This document shows, piece after piece, positions 32,879 to 42,760 of a stretch of 64,000 nt of DNA; the stretch's first letter is position 1, and each line of letters begins with the position of its first letter. The notes below the pieces were generated by a model. It worked only from the letters and a program-made list of their open reading frames with translations, had not been told where the DNA came from and ran no database searches. Made by a program: the position numbers and the translations under genes. This stretch comes from Umbilicaria muhlenbergii (Eukaryota > Ascomycota > Lecanoromycetes > Umbilicariales > Umbilicariaceae), in assembly GCA_000611775.1 (NCBI GenBank), contig KK106985.1:186001-250000 (forward strand). The letters are read 5' to 3'.

Positions 32879-34761
32879 TTACACCTCCCTCTCCACCTCT
32901 AAGGTCTCCTTCAGCCTTCCCTCAAGCCACACCTCCAACCCTCCTTCTCGTCCACTCAGAAGCTGTATCTCCGCCTTCACATTCAACATCAGCATAACCT
33001 GCAACTCCCTCCTCCAACCTACCTCCGGGCTATCCTCTGCAAAGATCTCCTTCTCTAGCATCAGGGTAGCCTTCCTACGGTCCCGAGCTGTCAGACGAAG
33101 TAGACCGTCGCATCCATCAGACGTTCCGTAGGCCTGGAGATCTTTGCTCTGTACACCTAGCCAGCGTGTTCCGGGCACTTTGAGTTCGGCATTTTCGTGA
33201 GCAAGCGTGAATGAGCCGTATTTGTAGTTTGATAGGATGCCGATACCGTCTGGGTCGAAATCCACGAGTGCGAAAACAGGTGGTGGCTGGCGGCCTATTC
33301 CGTTGGAGAGTGAAAGATATCGAAGAAATGCCCGTGTGGAGATATCGGGGTAGCCCTTGGCCTATTCAAATGCTTAGATGCGACATGAGGGATCAAAGTC
33401 GCTGGACTGACAGTGATGATAATGCCATCTCGAATTCGGGAGTTCTGGTAGAATTTGCCGGCGGCAAGAGACCGGAATGTGGCCTGGGTATGTGTTAGAG
33501 GCAAGAGTACTCAGTTTTCGCCGTAGTTCAACCTTCATGTACCTCCTTTTCAATGACCAGAATCCAGGCGACCCGCGAGATGTTGACATCACCGATATCG
33601 TGGACGTTGGGCACGATCATGCCCTTCCTAGAAGTCAGCTTGATAGCACACAAGTTCGTATAACAAGAAACGAACTTCAGCCTCGGAATCTCCATTCACT
33701 GTGGTTCCATCCGATCGTCCCATAGTAAAGCGTCCAATGACAAGACCCTTTGCAGCGGCAACCTTCAATGAAGCTCGACATCAGTAGGGTGATATACATG
33801 GCTGGATACGACAAGACTTAGAAAACCTACAACATTGAGAGCGGACCTTGGCACCTCGAATGTGTAAGCCAGGTCATCCACGTATCGATCCACGACTTCC
33901 TGTTTGCCAAAAAGCGCAGGATCCTTGTAATAGATATCTCTGTGCGGAGTATTTTTTAGTTAAAACGCAAGAGAAGACTCGGAATTCCGGCACCACATGT
34001 CCTGGAAGAGAAGAGAAACCTTTTGGTGGTGATCTTGTTGTCCACGAGTGCCTCATGCATGAGTTCCAATATGCGGACCAGTACAGCTATGGACGCCCTC
34101 AGCGTTAGACAGACCAGTGGAGGTGAGGCATCGTACTGAATCTCCAGGCTTCTTGAGGTGTACTTCCAGGAAAGCAGATATTCTTTGCCCGATGAACGTC
34201 AATCGGGGCCCCAGCGCCAGTCTGCGAGGCGGTACTTGGCTTCGGCCTGGAAGCCCTCGTCCTCAATGGTATCGCCAATGATCCTCGATCTTCCAGGATG
34301 CCGTCGGCAAGCGACTCCATTATTGCTTCAATCTTTGAGATCACTCCGAGAGTTGGTAGTCGCGCAGGACCAGGAAGCGTCTGTAATGGGCTGCTCTGGA
34401 AAGTGTCCTCAATCTCTTTTCCTGTGGTGGTATCTAATGGCGGGGATGCCAATGGCATTAGTTGTGGATCCGGTAATGAAACATGAGAACGTATAGTGCG
34501 AGAGAGTAGGTCGCTGTTGCAGTCTGCTTTGAAGTCCAAGACATTATAGGTTGATGTATCTTCAATCGTGACTTCTTCCCCTTCTTGCCCTAGAGCTTGA
34601 GTTATCGGCGATGTTCTTGGCGTTAGTGCATTCTGTGGTAAGTTTGCGAGCAAGTCTGTTTCAGCAAACAAATCTTCAAACTCTTCTTCATTCATGACAT
34701 TGCCTTTCCAGGTGGTACCTGCTCTTGTCACTACATGTGGGACAGTTGGTTGTAAAAGCAA
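32879..34761 (-). CDS. SPO11: Spo11 meiotic DNA double-strand-break enzyme (Top6A family)
   Basis: Makes the DNA breaks that start meiotic recombination by a topoisomerase-like transesterification. Seven exons agree in phase: 34761-34137, 34086-34020, 33939-33831, 33762-33676, 33623-33543, 33483-33412, 33361-32879 (507 residues; a second ATG at 34695 would give 485). The 5Y-CAP domain holds the catalytic tyrosine in RDIYYKDP (Tyr near 235), rebuilt over intron 2. The Toprim domain has the glutamate in AWILVIEKEATF (across intron 5) and the acidic pair in ALVDFDPDGIGIL. Also seen: GLVIGRFTMGRSDG and WLGVQSKDL. Seven exons is the highest count in the window, a known trend for SPO11. An intact catalytic set suggests a sexual cycle or its recent loss. 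Confidence 0.94.
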
Positions 34762-34858
34762 AAGGGGAGGCTATCGTGGGAGCGACTTTTCAAAGGGTTG
34801 AGGGGCGGGGCCCGGCTACCAATTTCGGAATAGAGCTGAGATATAGCCCCAAGCAGGA

Positions 34859-35704
34859 GTCCTCGTAGAACGACACCCCCATTTTCTTATATGGACACCC
34901 CTAAATTTTTGTTTATTCATAATTTTCTAGCCCAAACCACCTTACCACTCCCTGAGCTCTCCCTAATTTTAGCCTCTAATGTCACAAGCCTTGGTCCTCA
35001 AAGTTCGCTGGTGATGGTGCGGGTAGAACGGAGTTAAGTGGTTAAGAGATCAGATATGAGATGGTAAAGGTTTAGTTAAAGAATATCGGTGGAAACTTAA
35101 CCGAAGCATGTGCGAAGGTGCTTACTCTAAGTCCGCCGCTGCTCCGGCTACCCATTTTCGTTACCCATATTCGATTTTTACCCATTTTCAATTCAAGGGG
35201 GTGACATGATCACATTTACTGCATTGACTGAAAAATGTCGTATGACAGAACTGTAAAATTCAGTGAGCTCTAAAAGATGTACTCTTAGGGCTTTCAAATA
35301 TCATTGTGCATGGATGTGATGTATGACATTTCATGTTCGGTGAGCGATCTCTTTAGACATCAAGGTTACAAGAGTCTTACCGTAAAGAAAGACTCTTGAT
35401 AACTATACAATGATGGAAGTTATCAAAAGCTGCTGATGAAGTCACTTGTAGAAAGCATTGATCTCTACATCTTTATTACACAGTGTTCTTCAATTGATGT
35501 TCACTCTATCCCAATAAGTTTGACATAGAAAGGATATGTTAGTTAAAAGTTCTTTTGTTAAGCGCCAAGTGAGCGCTTTAGGTAAGCTCCAGTTAAAGTT
35601 GAAAAATGGGTAAAAGTCGAATATGGGTAACGAAAATGGGTAGCCGGAGCAGCGGCGGACTAAGTCTCCAATGTAAGAAAATGGGGGTGTCGTTCCACGA
35701 GGAC
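34859..35704. mobile_element. Outer MITE (non-autonomous DNA element), split by a second insertion
   Basis: Inverted ends GTCCTCGTAGAACGACACCC... (34859-34892) and its reverse complement (35671-35704) match over about 34 bp with two differences, extending weakly further. Between them, excluding the inner element, about 310 bp carry no coding sequence. No clear target-site duplication was found, so the superfamily is unassigned. It lies between the SPO11 5' side and the next gene. Confidence 0.8.
35131..35660. mobile_element. Inner MITE with 58-bp inverted ends and TAA target-site duplication
   Basis: Ends 35131-35189 and 35602-35660 are inverted copies beginning GTCCGCCGCTGCTCCGGCTA with one mismatch in 58 bp. 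TAA flanks both sides (35128-35130; 35661-35663), which fits the 3-bp TWA preference of PIF/Harbinger elements. Each end contains three short TACCCAT(A/T)TTC repeats, possible transposase-binding sites. The 410-bp interior is AT-rich with no coding sequence. It sits inside the outer element, so it is the younger insertion. Confidence 0.88.
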
Positions 35705-35926
35705 CCCCCAAACAGCCAACACCGAACGCACCCACGGCAGAACTACCTTTGAGAATGAAGAATTAACGCAACAACAGTCTTAACTAAGCACTAAAACAAC
35801 GCTCCTTGACCTTCTTCTACATCTGTCTGTGGCCTGGGCAGAAAACCAACAAAAAAAGCCCCCCGAAGCGGAAAAGCTAATAAGAACCTGACACTGATTC
35901 TCCTCTTAGTCACTTCACGGCTACCC

Positions 35927-36835
35927 TCATGCACCACTTTCTCCACGACTTGTCTTTGCGTATGGCCCCAATGCACTCAACTCTGGAAGTGCTTGCCCAA
36001 CACGAGAATACAGCTCTGAGCGCGAAGCTTGCTGCATTTCAGCGATAGAGGGTTGCTGTATCTCTGCAACAGAGGGTTGCAGCACATGACTGATGACAGG
36101 TTGATGTGTCCGAGTGTCTAGATCGGGCTGCATGACTTTTCTCTTTTTCAAACGTCTGATCGTCAATAGGAGAAATGCTATGACGCCGAGTATTGCTAGG
36201 CCTAGTGGCACGCCGAGGCCGAGGCTGATGGCGATGTAGTGGTTTGACGGCGGTGCAGCAGTAGCTGAGGGTAATGGTGTTGTAGCAGTGGGGTTGGAAG
36301 TTGAAGTTGGAGGAACGAAAGTTGATGCCGAAGAAGCTGAAGTTGAAGCTAAAGGATAAGAAGTTGTTGACGACGCTGTGAACGGTGACGGTGAGGCAAT
36401 GGAAGTGACTATGCTGGGGTTGGAATTGAGTAGGACAACACTCTCGCCCGTGGTGCAATTGCAGTGGTGATCGTTATCGCAGCAGTATGAAAAAAGCTCA
36501 GAGCCACCATCACCAACGGTTGAACCGGCAGGGCAGATGGTGAAGTATGCCTCACGCGGATTGTTGAATACGCAGTAATTAGAACATTCGTTTGAAGACC
36601 ATGTTTGGTCTGTACAGGAGCCGCGGTACCACTTGGAGTTGGGTAGGCGACATAACCCGTTGGAGAGACAGTCCCATCCAACGGCGCAACAAACACTAGC
36701 TGAGGCAGCTGGGTTACATGGGTAATCAACACTCGGATCACCATTTGGCCAAAAGCATCGTTGCTGTGCGTTGACAAAACAGATAGATGTGCAGGAGAGA
36801 ATTAATAGAGTAATCAAAGTTGCTAAAGCTTGCAT
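35927..36835 (-). CDS. Cys-rich type I membrane protein, Ser/Thr-rich stalk (sensor-like)
   Basis: Single exon, 302 residues. A signal peptide covers about 1-23 (LITLLILSCTSICFVNA, cleavage before QQR). The ectodomain has about 16 Cys: CFWPNGDPSVDYPCN, SVCCAVGWDCLSNGLC, YRGSCTDQTW, SYCCDNDHHCNC. A Ser/Thr/Pro stalk (about 140-198) should be heavily O-mannosylated. One TM at about 203-228 (LGVPLGLAILGVIAFLLLTI) is followed by a basic stop-transfer RRLKKRK. The 75-residue tail contains a duplicated short unit (QPSVAEIQ/QPSIAEMQ). This layout resembles fungal wall-stress sensors and lectin-like surface proteins. The 37.5-38.6 kb gene is a paralogue. Confidence 0.83.
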   Translation of the reverse strand: MQALATLITLLILSCTSICFVNAQQRCFWPNGDPSVDYPCNPAASASVCCAVGWDCLSNGLCRLPNSKWYRGSCTDQTWSSNECSNYCVFNNPREAYFTICPAGSTVGDGGSELFSYCCDNDHHCNCTTGESVVLLNSNPSIVTSIASPSPFTASSTTSYPLASTSASSASTFVPPTSTSNPTATTPLPSATAAPPSNHYIAISLGLGVPLGLAILGVIAFLLLTIRRLKKRKVMQPDLDTRTHQPVISHVLQPSVAEIQQPSIAEMQQASRSELYSRVGQALPELSALGPYAKTSRGESGA

Positions 36836-37476
36836 GTCTGATACGTCAAAGACTCCACAGATATCGAGAGCTCAAGTCAGGTAAGGCAGATCTTATAAAG
36901 ATTTGAACCACATTATTATTGCACAGCCTGCTGGGGGCACGTAGTAAAATAAATGCAAGGGAGCGGCAAATGGCACAGTGCAAATGGCACAGTTACAATA
37001 TTGGTGGATCACCCGTTAGCTCCACGCAGAGTCTATGACCTCGGAGTATCCTCTATTTGCCAATCTTGAAGAGCGTAGACGATGTTAAACTGTGGCAAAT
37101 GAGTGTAAATTCCATGCTCAGTTGACTCCCGACTATGGTATTAAATTGAGGATAGGTTCGGTTTGGATGTTAAAAGGGTGGTGTTGTTACTAATAAGGTT
37201 GCTAGGCACTAATAGGGGCGGCCTATCGTCTACCCTGCTTAATCGCCGGCAGAACCTCACACAGAGCGGCGAGCTACAGCTAGACAAACCTGAAAACACT
37301 ACCTTCGAGCACAAATAATTTTGACAATAAACAGGTTCAATCAAGCACCATAGCAGCCCTTCAAACTTCCTCCTCATCTCCCCTGCTTCAGGCAAGCAAG
37401 TCCACAAAAGTCTCTGAAACAGAAAAGCTGACAAGAACCTGACATCATCTCCTCTCTTACCTTAGTCTCTTCACAG
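36836..37476. other. Intergenic between the two Cys-rich paralogues
   Basis: No gene supported; the minus frame at 37141-37434 lacks motifs. Confidence 0.45.
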
Positions 37477-38581
37477 CTACCTTTGTGCACCAACTCTTGT
37501 CATCGGGCGTGTTTCCAGTTCACACAAGGCTGGTAGTGCTTGCCCAACACCAGAACTATGATCTAGCTCAAAATGCTCTGAGCCTACTTGCCCAACATCA
37601 GAACTGTGATCTAGATAAGGCACTAGCGCACCTCGTTCCGTCATGACCGATGAGCTTTGTGTTGACGCAACGTTATCATGTATGGGCTGGACCTCGTTTC
37701 TGCGACTTCGGTGTCTTTGCCATAGAAAGCGAGCTAACATAGCCAGTGTCATTACGGCTAGAGGGACCCCAACGCCGAGGCTAATGGCGATATATTCGTT
37801 GGTCTTATTGGGGCTTTGAGAGCGAAGATTTGATGGTGTGGTGTTTGGCAGGGTGGATGTAATAGACGCTGACGAAGTCGAGGTGCTGAACGGTGTGCTG
37901 GAGCTAAAGCTTGAGCTGGAGGAGCTAAAGCTTGAGCTGGAGGAGCTTAAGCTTGAGCTGGAGGACTTTAAGCTTGAGGGTTTTAGCACGCTGGATGTGC
38001 TAGAGGCTGGCAAAGTGGAGATGCTGAACAGCGAGCTTGAGCTAAAGCTCGAACTGGAGGAGCTTGGGCTGGAAGAGCTTGAGCTGAAGGAACTGAAGTT
38101 TAAGGAATCGGAGCCCAGGGAAAGTGCGGTAGTTAAATTTATCGGGGTTGGAAGTTGAAAGGTTTGGGAACCATCAGTGCAGCAGGTCCTTCTGAAACTG
38201 CCGCCGTAAACGTCAGAGTCATCGCAGCAGAATGTTGTTAATTCATCGTTGCAGGCCCACACTCCCGCTCCCGCATTTAAAACTAATAGACCTGTCAGCA
38301 TGTCTCCAGCGTTCACCGGTCCCAGGAGACAGGAATAAGGCACATCGCATACCGCCTCCACATATTTTCAGACAATTTGGTGAGCTCAGATCTGTGCAAG
38401 TCCCTCGTCCAAAAGCATACTTAACTTCAGATCCGGGATTATATAGAGTCTGACCCTCGAGACAGAGCCCTCCATTCGTGCACAAGCTTGGATTTGCGCA
38501 GCACGTTGGGTTATCAGCACCATCATTACATGGTACATCGCCGTCCGCCCGTTTGCCTCCCAAATAATAGCAGGCTGACAT
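37477..38581 (-). CDS. Second Cys-rich membrane protein, paralogue of the 35.9 kb gene
   Basis: Exons 38581-38353 and 38291-37477 join in phase (GTATGC...TGACAG; 347 residues). The ectodomain Cys pattern parallels its neighbour: CYYLGGKRADGDVPCND, TCCANPSLCTNGGLCLEG, RGTCTDLSSPNCLKICGG, WACNDELTTFCCDD. A very Ser-rich repetitive stalk (about 145-235) is followed by NEYIAISLGVGVPLAVM... TM and a short tail ending in a GVGQALPALCEL block also present in the paralogue (RVGQALPELSAL). Oddity: the first Met lies at the first Cys, so no signal peptide is encoded; an in-frame TGA lies four codons upstream. Either a distant 5' exon carries the signal, or the gene has lost it. Gene model therefore may be 5'-incomplete. 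Confidence 0.72.
37850..38125. repeat. Short tandem repeats coding the Ser-rich stalk
   Basis: Repeated units close to GAGCTGGAGGAGCTAAAGCT (+ strand), about 21-33 bp long, encode Ser-only and Phe-Ser runs on the minus strand. A + strand frame over the same repeats (37838-38158) would read Leu/Glu/Lys repeats but is a shadow. Confidence 0.7.
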
Positions 38582-39792
38582 TGTGGCTCTTCACATGCCC
38601 TTATGGGTCAAAGATATGTTCGTTGATTCCTTGCAGTTGCTTTAAAGAATCCTTGAATAAATACTACAGAAAAGCGCCAGGCTTGCATTCATACTACAAA
38701 GGCTTTGGTTTCGATTTCATGGCTGTGTCTGTACGATTTATCCTGTAGCCTTGAGGTTAGGGCTTTGTGCCTCCCCCTTGAGGAAAAAGTGGTTCGCAGA
38801 TTTGCCTAATGGGTCTAGTTGCAACCAGCGCTGAAGGTGGCAGAGCAAAGGATAGTACGATTTCAGCTCATCATCAGTTGGCATGTTCTTGATTGAGACT
38901 CTACCCTCTTCAAGCTCATGCTCTTGCTTCAGAGCTTGTCTTGTTAGTAGTGTTCTGTATGTTAGCGCATGTGGCAGGTGCCAAGTCCTGGTTAGCAAGC
39001 AATTTTGGTTCTGTTATAAAAAAGTTCTTTCAGTTCATCTTCATTCAGTATCACGAGGTCGAGCGATCTATTCTCTTGAGGAACATTGCACAAACTTGAA
39101 AGACAGCCTCGTGAATAGCAACCTGACCCCGTTCTCCCGCACCAAATAGAACAGTCAGTCGCGGAGGTTGCGCTGAAGCCCGCCATATTGTGATGATCAA
39201 GTTAAATCTGAGTACTGCATGGCTCTGATCTTGGGAACCACACTCATTAGCCCGGAATAGTAATGCATGAGAGAGATCAGCGCCTCACAACCGCCCCGGT
39301 GTTACGGACTATGGAAGGCTACACAACATAATCATGCAGCACACTTTCCCGTTCCAATCGCCATACTCGGAAACCACATATGTCGGAATTTCAAATGCAG
39401 AATAATCCCAGTTTTTGTTGCTGCAGCACCTGTAATCCCTTTCGATTGTTGTGAACCATACCGAGGGCGGCACTGCAAAACGCCTGTGGAACAGTCATGG
39501 TGATCATCAAGCCGGAAAACGCCATTCCTGTTTGTACATGCGGCGCATCGGAAACTGGTCACAAATGCTTGCCACAGATATTGGTACGGCATTCTATATA
39601 TAATTATAAATTGCGAGGCGGGATTACATCAAGACAGCCAAGCGTTGTTCAGCAATAACATATACGCCTCTCCCCGTTCTGTGGCTGCGATCCAATAACC
39701 ATTGCAGGAATATATACTTGAATTTCAGATGAAGACTCCAATCCTGTTCGCGGCCCTCAGCGCCTCGCTAAATCTTCAAGTTCAACTCACTT
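38582..39792. other. Intergenic with two unassigned minus-strand frames
   Basis: Minus frames 38992-39186 and 38738-38998 lie end to end and have protein-like composition (for example LVILNEDELKELFYNRT and KNMPTDDELKSYYPLLCHLQ), so they may be remains of one gene. I recognise no family. 39190-39792 shows nothing. Confidence 0.35.
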
Positions 39793-41590
39793 TTATCCTT
39801 TCATTGGATGCAATAACATCTGTGGGACACACGCACCCGCGAGATAGGCCTGCCATATCTTCTTCGGATAGTGTTCGTGCGCATGATTGGGAATCGGCCA
39901 CCACCAAGTCAGTGCCTGGAAGATGTCTCTATGTGTCCAGGCACTATGGTAGATGCTGGGTTCGCCGCCACCGAGGTTGGACGCTGGGCCTGCATTGAAA
40001 AGTCTATTTATCTCTTCAGGCGTCCAATCGCCATCAAGGTACATTGGATGCGGAGCGTAGACGCCCTTCAAGCCAAGCAACAAGGAAAAGGTTTCTGGTG
40101 TTGCTTCTGATGGCACCCACCTTCCTGATCTGGTTTGCTCGTCGTGTATGGTGTGGAGGAGCCGCTTCGAGCAACGAGTCATGGCGACTGGCGCTGCTCG
40201 TCTGGCCGTATGAAGCCCGTCCATGAAGTTTCCAACTCGGTCCGAAAACACCCAATTTATTCCCCTCGTATCAACCATGGGCATCAAGGTGATAAGATCA
40301 GCCTCTTCCCCAACGCCCCATTGCGAGGCGTTTGGATGGTCATGTGCTGGTGGAGCCGGTCCGATTGGTTCAATGTCCGAGGACGTCGCAGGTCCCCATA
40401 CCCCAATACCATCCACTCCGTCCTCAACAAAAGCCGAGTAGTTCTCGTAAGACCCATGGACCTCTGGAATGTAGAAGCCTGCGTTCCGTTCCCATAGATG
40501 TTTCCGAGGCTGTGCCTTTGCCCACTTGCCAAGATTTTCTAGAGCTCCTCGAGTGTCTCCGACCAGCCGGCTGTCGAGTTCGAATTGCCAGAAATACTCG
40601 AAGTCAGGCCGCATCTTCGAAAAGAGCTGCAAGGCTTGATAAATTTGTTGCTCGACACTGTCTTTGATTAGCTTTCAATTCAATGCCTAAGAAGAGGGAG
40701 ACGTTACTCATGCTCAGGAACTTTTGGATACCACGCCTCAAGGAGCGCTTCAGACCACAGGAATGTCATGCTGCGTAATTCGGAAGGTACAACTTTTTCC
40801 AGGATAGAGTAGTATATGTCAGGGTCTGAAAAGATTTCCAGATTATTGTCCTTGACGTGAACCAGCAGGAAGACTTCGTATTCTCCTCCTGACTGTAATG
40901 AAAGCTCAGTAACTAGCGATCGAAGGTATGGAAGAATAGACCCTTTGAATTCGTAGTCGGCCCAACCACGAAAGATGACCGCTGTCCTCGATTTCATGAC
41001 TTGTGAGGTTGGGCTTGAGTCCTCTGATTGACTCGACGTGATGTTTTCACCTGCGAATTCGGGCGGCATCACAAATCTGGAACGGATCGCGGTATTGGGA
41101 GCATACAACCTCCGATTACGCTCAAAACACTCTGACTGCAGGTTGCCCCAATCGACGTCCTTCCAGTTTATACTTGGCGGTGTAGTCTCGTTCGATTCCT
41201 CCTGGTAAAAGTCCTCCTGGTCATAGCCGTATGGTCCTAGTCGCGAATGACCAATGTAGCACTTGGAAGGGTTACCGAGTAGAGTGTCCAAGCCCATGAT
41301 TGGCTGCGAATATCCAGCTATATTAATTTAGCTCCAAAAGGTGAAGTACAACGTGTCTCCTTACATGTGCCCCTTCCATAATAACCATGGACTTGCTCAT
41401 AAGGGTTGTCGAAGCCCCTCGCCGTTCGACAAGAGATATGCTCCAGTCCTGTCGATAGGGCGAAGCCTGTATTAGTACTGTGTGTGAGTTGCCAACCGAA
41501 GTATAGAATTAGGCAGAAAGACGCAGCTACAATCAAGACAAGTCGCCGGGGGAAGGGCTGGGAGCCACTCGGAGAAGAAGGGTGCAACAT
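39793..41590 (-). CDS. DUF3405 family protein, type II Golgi-like membrane protein
   Basis: Fungal DUF3405 proteins are suspected glycosyltransferase-like Golgi or secreted enzymes without known reaction. Exons 41590-41365, 41317-40708 and 40657-39793 agree in phase (566 residues). A signal anchor lies at about residues 15-33 (RLVLIVAASFCLILYFGWQL). Family blocks: HGYYGRGT joined to SGYSQPIMGLD over intron 1, TAVIFRGWADYEF, DPDIYYSILEKVVP, WSEALLEAWYP, then FEYFWQFELDSRLVGD joined after intron 2, LWERNAGFYIPEVHGSY, GEEADLITLMPMVDT, GNFMDGLHTARRAAPVAMTR, and C-terminal YHSAWTHRDIF with TYRKSWQAYLAGACVPQMLL-like end. Acidic residues in FELDSR could bind a metal, an inference. A longer upstream frame to 41875 is rejected because the anchor would be internal. 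Confidence 0.87.
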
Positions 41591-42760
41591 TATAAACAAT
41601 AAGATACTGAATATTCTCTGCAGCATATCTTTGAGTGCGGTAATGTGATTATTATAGGACAACGACTGTGGCACCACCCTAGAGGACGGTGGCGTATTTA
41701 GACTCAAATGACAGAAATACACAATACAAAGGCGGAAAATAGTATCCAACATAGGGATCCATATTAAGGACTGTACGTTTGAGACTTGCGGCATAGAGGT
41801 GAAAAGGTGGGGAATGAGGAGGATCCTACAAAAGTAATAGCCATAATGGCTTATGCTTACAGGCTGATGATCCATAGTTGATTACCGAGTAATCTCTGCT
41901 GCCATGTCTAAGATGATCAGACCCCCAGAAGCAATATCCGCTCCAACTAAGTCCAACCCCGATTCCTAAGGTTGCACAGGGCTTCACCCGGGCGTCCTAC
42001 GGCTGGGTAAGGAGTAAGGCTGCAGAAAGAGGCAAACACATCCTCGCATCTCCGGCGAATCATAATCCATGTAGCATCCCGAATGCTTATGCCCTTTCAT
42101 GCAGAACTGCGAAACATGCATGCGAAAAAGGAACCGACGAGGCTGTCAGATGTACGAGGACAGATTTGTGCTCGCGCTCGCGTCATGCTCTTGCTCGTTC
42201 TCTAATGGTACCCGGGCTCTTCGGAGGCTGTGCCAGACTGCGACAAAGGTGGAGGTGCTTGCGTACGGGCTGCGGTCGCGGATAATCCTCAGATGGACGG
42301 GAAACTACCTTAGGATTCATGAAACTAGGATTCATGAAACAAGCCATTTGTTTGTTCCACGGTCAGGACGATGATGATCGCGGAGGAATAATACCCCGGA
42401 CGTTATAGGCTACGCCGTCGATCTCGGGGTAATGCTCAAGGTACTTCTGGAGTGTAAAGCCTTGCGTGGCCTCAGCCTCCTCAGCCCAGGATTATGCAGT
42501 CCTAATGCAGATTGAGCGGACGATGTGCAGTGCCGGTGCCATGGCGTGTAACCAAGCCTTTTAGGGCCCAACGCCCGCCTAGCCCGGATATGGCTTAGCC
42601 CTGACGCGAAACCACTTCGACGTCGCGTCCTTCAAGAGCAACCGCGAAAGCTGGAGAACTGCCACCAGTTTCGTTGACGTTCGACCTTTCCACATCCTGC
42701 ACGCTGCTATGAGCTCCGACACTCGACGTCCCTAACGTAGGTAGACAGAACACAACTGCC
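41591..42760. other. Intergenic upstream of DUF3405 and CAC1 (divergent)
   Basis: No gene. A 13-bp direct repeat TAGGATTCATGAA near 42310-42340 is the only structure noticed. Confidence 0.45.

Larger units (their letters stand above)
34762..35926. other. Gene-free stretch carrying the nested MITEs
   Basis: Apart from the two elements, 34762-34858 is the SPO11 promoter side and 35705-35926 the 3' side of the next gene. A weak third resemblance to the inner element's end (CCCGGCTACC, about 34811) is noted but not called. Confidence 0.5.

Noticed and set aside
34805-34830. Possible third end of the inner MITE (CCCGGCTACCAATTT)
   Set aside because: Only about 15 bp resemble it, with mismatches; could be chance.
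37838-38158. Leu/Glu/Lys-repeat + frame resembling a designed coiled coil
   Set aside because: Exact antisense of the Ser-rich stalk repeats of the minus-strand gene.
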